DNA from: Salegentibacter sp.
GTDB taxonomy: Bacteria; Bacteroidota; Bacteroidia; Flavobacteriales; Flavobacteriaceae
NCBI GenBank assembly: GCA_017795085.1
Contig: CP051246.1
Location: 1,242,514-1,306,513 of the forward strand
DNA length: 64,000 bases
Reading direction: 5' to 3'
Shown here: positions 57,582-64,000 of the stretch, piece by piece
Numbering within the stretch: the stretch's first letter is position 1
How the letters are laid out: each line of letters starts with the position of its first letter
The notes under the pieces: generated by a model
What the model was told of the DNA's origin: nothing
The model's database searches: none
The model's input: only the letters and a program-made list of their open reading frames with translations
Made by a program: the position numbers and the translations under genes

Positions 57582-57811
57582 TTATCGTTTTTCTTCTTTA
57601 ATTTCTTTAGGGTAAATCTGGATTTCCAGATCATTCCGCCACCAATGGAGAGTAAAAGCAATCCTGCAATCATATCGGTCATTTGTTCTATAATTGTTTC
57701 CGTATAGATCATGGCAAAAAGTATAATAAACCCGAATGTCAGAATGAATATTCCAAGAGCCTTGTTCATTTGAGCTGCCTTGATTCTTTCATTTATTTTT
57801 TTTGTCTCCAT
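57578..57811 (-). CDS. Small two-helix membrane protein
   Basis: A 77-residue protein with two transmembrane helices (LGIFILTFGFIILFAMIY and MIAGLLLLSIGGGMIW) and charged ends (KKINERIKAAQ; LKKLKKKNDK). An in-frame upstream start (57898) would overlap the previous gene; ATG 57811 is preferred. No family is known to me. It overlaps the GH2 start by 4 bases and follows another tiny membrane protein, so both may be accessory parts of the symporter. Confidence 0.65.
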   Translation of the reverse strand: METKKINERIKAAQMNKALGIFILTFGFIILFAMIYTETIIEQMTDMIAGLLLLSIGGGMIWKSRFTLKKLKKKNDK

Positions 57812-57828
57812 AGTTTTTAAATTAAGGC

Positions 57829-58044
57829 TTAGAAGTGACTGTAGATAGCTGCCAGAATAGAGAGAACGGCAATAGCCCATAACTTTAAATTGTTCCACCA
57901 GTGTCGATTTTCTTTGACCATTCCCTGGTATATATACTCATTGGGTAACAACAATACCAAAAGACCAATAACGGCATACAAACAGAGAAATATGATTTTT
58001 GCGGTCTCTTGAGATATATCGGAAAGCCAGTCAAAATTGAACAT
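57829..58044 (-). CDS. Small two-helix membrane protein
   Basis: A 71-residue protein with a hydrophobic helix IIFLCLYAVIGLLVLLL, a short loop containing PNEYIYQGMVKENRHWWNNLK and a second helix LWAIAVLSILAAIYS. It starts 1 base after the symporter stop, so it is almost certainly cotranslated with it. This is the size and place expected for a small transporter subunit, but I do not recognise a family. Confidence 0.65.
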   Translation of the reverse strand: MFNFDWLSDISQETAKIIFLCLYAVIGLLVLLLPNEYIYQGMVKENRHWWNNLKLWAIAVLSILAAIYSHF

Positions 58045-58045
58045 A

Positions 58046-59554
58046 TCAAAGTTTTTTATTTTCCACTAAAATTTTAGAATTAAATACTAGGCCCTGTAAT
58101 TCCTCTGCTGTGTGTTTTTTGGTCAGTAAACTAACTGCTACATTTATAATTGCACTAAGGAGAAAAGACCACCATGAAATGTAAAGAAATGGATCTTCTA
58201 TGGTGAAAAACCGTTCTTTAAAGACATTGAGGTAGATAGCAAATCCTATTCCTATGACCAAGGCGGAAAGTCCCCCCCATTGCGTGGTTCTCTTCCAGAA
58301 AATACCCAATAGGAGAATAGCGAATATCGGTCCTTGGAAATAAGACATAAAGGTTTGTATGGCTACGTATATTCCCGGGAAATCACTGCTGATGGGAGAG
58401 GTTGCTACACCAATAAGCAATAGAACGAGGGTGGTGACTTGCCCTACCTTTAAATAATGCTTGTCAGTGGCCCCTTTTTTAATAAATGGTTCATAGATAT
58501 CTTTAGTAAATAAGGTTGACGTGGAATTTAATAAAGAATCTACACTGGACATAAGTCCCGCAAAAAAAGCGGCAAACATCAGACCTATCAAACCTGGTGG
58601 CAAGATGGACTTAATCATTAATGGTAAAGCCTGATCTCCGTCTGCTATTCCCGGGTGAACTACTACAGCCATAAGACCTGGAAACAAAACCAGTATGGGA
58701 ATAAACATTTTAAGAGCAGAACCAAAGATCATACTTGCTTTGGCATGCCATTCATTTTTTGCAGTTAGACAGCGTTGTACTATTGCCTGGTTACCTATCA
58801 TATAAGCATTGGCCATAACAAAGGTGAGTCCAAATAAAATTCCTGTCCATGGAAAAGGAGATTTCGTATTCTGGGGTTGGATAATCTCGAAATGACTTTG
58901 GTACTGAGGCCCTATGTTGTTTATCTTATCAACCATACTGTCCCAACCCCCAACCTCGTAAAGACATAGAACAACAAGGGCAAAGCCTCCGATGAACATT
59001 ATAATGAATTGTACCACATCAGTCATTATTACCGCGGTAATTCCGCCAAAATAAGTATAAAGTCCAACTACCCCGGCCATGGAAATGATAGAAACCCATA
59101 TTGGCCAGCCCATAAGTACATTTAATAATACCGCACTGGCCCAAAAAAGCACACCTAAATCCAGGGCAAAAAATAAAATCCAGGTTACCGATGCGATCGT
59201 GCGTACAGATTTATTATATCTTCGGCCTAAATATTCGGGTATGGTGTACATGCCCCCGCGCCAGAAATAAGGAATAAATATAAATGCCGCCAACAACATC
59301 GCAGGAACCGATCCAACCCAATCGAAATTCCCAACTGAAATTCCATAGCGATAAGCTTGTCCCGAAACCCCAACAAAATCCAAAGCTCCAATATCTGAAA
59401 CGACAATAGACATACCTATAGCCCAAAAAGGTAGGTTTTTGCCTCCGAGAAAATAGTCTTCTGAGCTGTTAACAAATTTTTTAAAATAAAGCCCCAGTAG
59501 TAACATACCTATGATGTAGGTGATTACAATAAAATAGTCGATTCCTGAAAGCAT
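58046..59554 (-). CDS. Sodium:solute symporter (SSS family)
   Basis: A 502-residue integral membrane transporter with about 13 transmembrane helices. SSS signatures include YFIVITYIIGMLLLGLYFKKFVNSSEDYFLGGKNLPFWAIGMSIVVSDIGALDFVG at the N-terminus and the GLMFAAFFAGLMSSVDSLLNSTSTLFTKDIY motif. It takes up a solute, such as a sugar or amine, with sodium. It is the first gene of the minus-strand operon and is divergent from SusC, with an 830-base gap between them. Confidence 0.92.
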   Translation of the reverse strand: MLSGIDYFIVITYIIGMLLLGLYFKKFVNSSEDYFLGGKNLPFWAIGMSIVVSDIGALDFVGVSGQAYRYGISVGNFDWVGSVPAMLLAAFIFIPYFWRGGMYTIPEYLGRRYNKSVRTIASVTWILFFALDLGVLFWASAVLLNVLMGWPIWVSIISMAGVVGLYTYFGGITAVIMTDVVQFIIMFIGGFALVVLCLYEVGGWDSMVDKINNIGPQYQSHFEIIQPQNTKSPFPWTGILFGLTFVMANAYMIGNQAIVQRCLTAKNEWHAKASMIFGSALKMFIPILVLFPGLMAVVVHPGIADGDQALPLMIKSILPPGLIGLMFAAFFAGLMSSVDSLLNSTSTLFTKDIYEPFIKKGATDKHYLKVGQVTTLVLLLIGVATSPISSDFPGIYVAIQTFMSYFQGPIFAILLLGIFWKRTTQWGGLSALVIGIGFAIYLNVFKERFFTIEDPFLYISWWSFLLSAIINVAVSLLTKKHTAEELQGLVFNSKILVENKKL

Positions 59555-60385
59555 ATTGAATATAGTTAATTGGTATACAAATTAAAATTAAATGGAGTCA
59601 AATAGATTAATATATCTTGTTGGATTTATATGATATATTGTCCTTTTTCAATGATTTTAATCGTAAAATGATACTATATGTATAGTGGAACTTATAGTGT
59701 TTTTTGATTTTAGAAGAAAGACAGTTCCAATCCTATAAAAATCAGATAAGTGAAGGAAAAATTGCATATCTAACTTAGATGCGGCAATGAATAATATTGG
59801 AAATATTGAAAACAGTTATGTACAATTTGTATAAATCTATTAAATAAGATACTTCCTCCTTCCTCCATCGGACTAAAAAGGACTGATCACTAAAAATTTT
59901 ATTAAAGGTATATCGTTGGAAATAAACTACTTGCTGCGTTTCTTCATTCCTGCATATTTAAGCTGAGTCCGTTTTGTCTCGAATAAATACATCCTTGTTG
60001 GGTAAAGACAACATTATTTTTCAAGGATAGTTTTTTCTCTTTATAGTCTTGAATTATAAGTGCTATGATAATAGTGTGAAAATACACCCCAGTAAAATGT
60101 GCTGCGGATAAGTAAATTGTTGTTATACCTTTTACACTACTCAGGTTGGCAAGATAAAAATTACAGGGCATTTTGATCGAGTCAATTCGCTTCACTTAAG
60201 AACTTTATTTCGTGTTAATAATATCTTAACGATAATTTGTTTTATCCTTAAAAAACAGAAGGTTAAGGGTAAAAAATCGTATGTAATTGATAAAATACCG
60301 TGTACTAAAAAGAGAGGAATAAAATAGTTTTGTGAAACATTTATTAAAAAATTTAATAATTGACCTTTTAAAAACATAAACTAAT
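59555..60385. promoter_or_regulatory. Divergent regulatory region between symporter operon and SusC
   Basis: 830 bases with no convincing gene. A -7-like element TAGTTTTG for the SusC gene lies at 60325-60332, about 54 bases upstream of its ATG; no TTG was found at the right distance. On the minus strand no clear TAnnTTTG element was found before 59554. Short frames at 59944-60377 have no recognisable product. The region probably carries binding sites for a regulator not encoded in this window. Confidence 0.5.
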
Positions 60386-63300
60386 ATGGAAAAACAAAAA
60401 ATCAACTTGTTCTTACTTTTTATTCTTGGCATGTTCTGCGGGAGTATAGTGGCGCAAAAGGACGTTACAGGGAGCGTCAGTAGTATGGGTGGTGAATTGT
60501 TGCCGGGAGTTTCGGTAATCCTTAAAGGAACAGCCACTGGGGTCTATACCGACTTTGATGGAAATTACAGTATAGAGGTGCCAGATACTGATGCTGTATT
60601 GGTATTTTCTTATATAGGTATGATTACTCAGGAGGTTTCCGTGGGTAATCAAACTACTGTTAATGTTGAAATGGAGGCTTCTTCAGAGGCATTGGATCAG
60701 GTGGTGGTAACTGCACTTGGAATTTCCAGGGAAAAAAAATCGCTAGGATATTCAGTATCCGAAGTGGATGGCGAGGACATTACTACAGTGACGCAGGAAA
60801 ATGCCTTGAACGGACTAAATGGTAGAGTTTCTGGGGTTCAGATCAATTCAACAGGTGGGGCTGGTTCTACTGTTAGTGTTGTTCTACGCGGGGCCTCTTC
60901 ATTAACTACGGATAATCAACCGCTATATGTGATTGATGGTGTGCCACTTCAAAGTAGTCTTACCAATATTGGCAGTGTAGGTAGTGGTATTGCTGTAGAT
61001 TACGGGGGTGGTATCAGTGATATTAATCCGGATGATATAGCAAGTGTATCCGTTTTAAAAGGACCCAGTGCAGCGGCATTATATGGTTCAAGAGGGGGCA
61101 ATGGGGTTATTCTAATAACTACAAAGTCTGGTAAAAAAAGTAAAGGTCTAGGGATTTCCTTTAGCTCAAGTAATGTATATGAAACACCATACAGGTTCCT
61201 AGAAAAGAGTACCCTTTTTGCAAACGGGAGTAGACCAGACCCCAACACTTCACAGATTGATGAGACTTCTTCAGGTTGGGTGGGCCCTGAATTGGATAAG
61301 GGATTGAGTGCTATCCAATGGCCTTATACCGCAGAAGAAATAGAAACTGGTGTAGGTGTTCCCAGGCCACTTACTTCCAGAGGTAGGAATAATGCCAAAA
61401 ACTTCTTTAAATCTGCTATGACATCCACCAATACAATTTCTCTTGAAAATAATACTGATCGTATGAATTACCGTATGTCCTATACGAATATGAGACATAA
61501 AGGTTTTATTCCTAATTCCGATTTAGAGCGAAATAATTTTTCCATAAACAGTGGCTTCGATGTTAATGATAAATTGAGAATAACATCTAGTTTAAATTAT
61601 GTTATCTCAGGTGCGGACAACAGGCCCTCAACCACAGATAGAAATGCAAATCCTTTACAGGCAATTTATGATATCAATCCACATATTGATATTCGTGATA
61701 TGAAAGATTACTGGTTAGTGGAAGGTCAAAGTCAGCATGCTCCTTATAATTTTGGAGAAGATCCATCTGATTTTGAATACAACAACCCCTACTTTATGGC
61801 CAATGAAATAAACAATGGTTTTGAAAGAAAGAGGTTTTATGGGAATATTCAGGCAGATTATAAATTTTCGGATAAACTTTCTTTAATGCTACGCTATACT
61901 TATAATGATAGTCGTGAAGAAAGGGAAACCAAAATCTCAAGCGGATTTAATAGAGAAAGAAATGGAGCCTACGGTTTAGTGAATTTGGATGGGGTGGAAA
62001 GTAATGCTGATTTCTTACTAACGTATAAAGATCAATTAAACGAGAATATAGATTTTAGTTTATCTGGTGGGGGTAATAGAAGAGATGTGAAAAACGGCTA
62101 TGTATCTACCCAAACCAAAAATGGTGGTTCTGGATTGATAATTCCTAATCTGTTCACCTTATCCAATATTGCAGCCGATAATATTGACTACAATGAAACG
62201 CATTCCAGGGAACGGGTAAACAGCTTGTATGCCCTGGGTAATATTGGTTATAGGGATATGGTCTTTATAGACGCAAGCCTTAGAAACGATTGGTCAAGTA
62301 CCTTGCCTGAATCAGATAACAGTTTTTTATATCCATCGGTTTCATCAAGTGTTCTAGTCAATAACATTTTTGATATGGGCCATAATGTGTCTTTGTTTAA
62401 ACTACGTGTTGGTTGGGCTCAGGCAGGTAATGATACCAGTCCACATAATTTATTTACAATATTAAGTAATATTGGAGATTGTCTTTGTTTAAACTACGTG
62501 TTGGTTGGGCTCAGGCAGGTAATGATACCAGTCCACATAATTTATTTACAATATTAAGTAATATTGGAGATTGGGGAACTGCCTCACAATTGTCAGTAGC
62601 AGGTGCTTTGAAGAACGATAAAATTAAAGCAGAGCTTAATACATCTATAGAATATGGTATCGATTTATCCCTTTTCAAAAATCGCCTGAATTTGGACTTT
62701 ACCTATTATGAGTCTGATAATAAAAATCAAATATTTCAAAACTCTCTTCCAATATCTTCCGGTGCGACTAGTAAACTTTTTAATGCAGGTAACTTAAACA
62801 GTAAAGGTTTTGAAGCTAGTTTAGGGGGGACAATAATAAAAAGTGAGGATTTCCGCTGGAATTTGAATTCAACCTTTACTACCAATAAAACAATAATTAC
62901 GGAATTAGCTGAAGGGACTGATTACGTGAGGTTTTGGAGCCAAGCAAAAGGAGGAGCATATACTTGGGTAGGAGAAGAAGTAGGTCAGATTGTTGATAGG
63001 GATTTTGTAAGAGTAGAAGACGAGAATTCCCCTTATTTTGGGTGGCCTTTGTTAGATGATGAAGGTTGGGAAAACAGTGACAGTACTTTATCCGATGAAG
63101 ATGGCAATAGAGCTGCTCCTGTTATTGGTAATTATAACCCCGATTTTAAAATGGGTCTACAGACCTCTATTCAGTATAAAAATTGGAGTTTATCAATGAA
63201 CTTGGACTGGAGAAAGGGCGGACAATTCGTTTCTCAAACACATCGCTATGGAGAGTCGGATCTTCAAACCACAAGATGGCTGAATAAAGTAAATGATCTT

Positions 63301-63837
63301 AGCGATGTTGGCGATATACCAGCCTATATCAAAGAAAATGCAGATAGATTTTTATCTCCCGATGGTGAATTTTACCCGCTTGTCGGCGGACCAACTGCTG
63401 AATATGGTGGATTTCCGGTAGATGATTTAAATGATGGTGTATTTTTGCCTGGAGTTATCGGTTCTTATGATGATGATGGCAACTTTATAGCAGAACAGGA
63501 AAATATTGGTGGTCCCGGCACAAAATATCATACTTACGGTGATAACTATGCCTGGGACTTTACCAGAGCTTCTACTTTTGATGCAGATTATGTAAAACTT
63601 AGGCAGATATCAATCGGCTATACATTTGACAGCAAATTAACTCAGAAAATCGGAATGCGAAATTTAATGCTTTCGGTGTTCAGTCGTAATATCATTTTAT
63701 GGACCAAAGCTGGTATCAACATTGATCCAGAATCTGCTTTTCAATATTCTAACGGTAACCTCTCACAAGGTGTTGAAAGATATAATATTCAACCTTGGGC
63801 GATACCAATAGGTCTTAAATTAAACGCAAGTTTCTAA
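60386..63837 (+). pseudogene. SusC-like TonB-dependent transporter frameshifted by a 92-bp duplication
   Basis: A SusC/RagA-type gene: signal peptide (FLLFILGMFCGSIVAQ), CarboxypepD_reg-like domain (VTGSVSSMGGELLPGVSVIL), plug (LDQVVVTALGISREKKSLGY; PLYVIDGVPLQSS; GPSAAALYGSRGGNGVILITTKSGK) and a barrel. The frame breaks at a perfect 92-bp tandem repeat (62388-62479, then 62480-62571). The first frame stops at 62557; the second, starting with the second copy, runs to 63837. Removing one copy gives a 3360-base ORF of 1119 residues, normal for SusC. As read, the barrel is cut before its C-terminal third, so it is probably non-functional. Confidence 0.92.
62388..62571 (+). repeat. Perfect 92-bp tandem duplication inside SusC
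   Basis: The 92 bases from 62388 (TGTCTTTGTTTAAACTACG...) to 62479 (...ATTGGAGAT) recur without change at 62480-62571. 92 is not a multiple of three, so the copy shifts the SusC frame. Identity over all positions shows that the event is recent, or that it is an assembly error. Confidence 0.95.
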
Positions 63838-63859
63838 ATTAAAATTTAAAAATAAGGAT

Positions 63860-64000
63860 ATGAAATTAGTGAAAAACATAGCGGTTAAATTTCTATTGAT
63901 TCCATTATTGCTTGTCTCTTCATGTGATAAAGATTTAGTTGAAATAAATGAGAACCTAAATGGGGTGGAATCTAGTGTGGTTGACCCTAATTTGTTAATT
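63860..64000 (+). CDS. SusD/RagB-family lipoprotein (5' part, cut by window end)
   Basis: The 47 codons in the window give a lipoprotein signal (VKFLLIPLLLVSSC, lipobox VSSC) followed by DKDLVEINENLNGVE, typical of the first residues of SusD-like proteins. It follows the SusC stop by 22 bases and would be its surface binding partner. The remainder lies outside the window. Confidence 0.85.
   Translation, partial: MKLVKNIAVKFLLIPLLLVSSCDKDLVEINENLNGVESSVVDPNLLI

Noticed and set aside
59944..60195. Minus-strand frame of 83 codons in the divergent gap
   Set aside because: No recognisable domain, no promoter and odd composition; treated as non-coding.
62479..63837. Separate 452-residue TonB receptor gene
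   Set aside because: It starts inside the second copy of the 92-bp duplication and simply continues the SusC barrel; not an independent gene.

Overview
The window looks like a chromosomal segment of a marine- or soil-type member of the Bacteroidota, family Flavobacteriaceae. The grounds are AT-rich DNA, a gliding-associated GldI lipoprotein, SusC/SusD pairs, FecR and ECF sigma regulators, a TPR-LuxR-type regulator, and TAnnTTTG promoter elements, several with an upstream TTG. Genus cannot be fixed from the sequence alone.

Region 1 (1-25500) is conserved core. On the minus strand are a DUF368 lipid-carrier translocase, a TPR protein, a class III aminotransferase overlapping an OstA/LptA-like protein, purA, a Fur-family regulator and spoT (one probable transcription unit, spoT-fur-purA), an M48 protease, a TrmH-type RNA methyltransferase, two tandem secreted amidohydrolases and a DUF3810 protease-like protein. 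Plus-strand pepD follows. Next come the operon nrnA-like, gldI, cyclophilin-FKBP (minus), then phoD-like, ndk, manA and tRNA-Arg(UCU). Two hairpin REP-like elements lie in intergenic gaps.

Region 2 (25500-38580) is a decaying accessory region that starts just after tRNA-Arg. It holds a TPR/HTH regulator, small hypothetical genes, GNAT enzymes (one broken), and a CYTH protein paired with a P-loop ATPase cut by an IS5-type element. Removing the IS and one 6-bp target copy restores the ATPase frame exactly. Beyond are a HipBA toxin-antitoxin pair with its own promoter and a possible operator, then a gene with three frameshifts and an inserted IS21 element (istA/istB), then fragments of other genes.

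Region 3 (38580-46120) is a signal-regulated uptake operon: FecR anti-sigma, ECF sigma (order reversed from the usual), SusC with an STN signalling domain, SusD, and a secreted nucleotide pyrophosphatase/phosphodiesterase-type enzyme, closed by a terminator.

Region 4 (46120-49430) is scrap and small regulators: a relic of pyruvate dehydrogenase E1, the C-terminus of a PhoX phosphatase, an NAD(P)-binding protein, an AraC regulator and the 3' end of a group II intron.

Region 5 (49430-64000) is a catabolic locus. A tightly packed nine-gene minus-strand operon encodes a sodium:solute symporter, two tiny membrane proteins, a GH2 enzyme of the exo-beta-D-glucosaminidase type, a DegT/StrS aminotransferase, a truncated GDPD, a purple-acid-phosphatase-like enzyme, a Gfo/Idh/MocA dehydrogenase and a ROK sugar kinase. 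Divergent to it are SusC and the start of SusD. This SusC is frameshifted by a perfect 92-bp tandem duplication. My inference is that the locus takes up and breaks down an amino-sugar or aminocyclitol glycoside, possibly phosphorylated.
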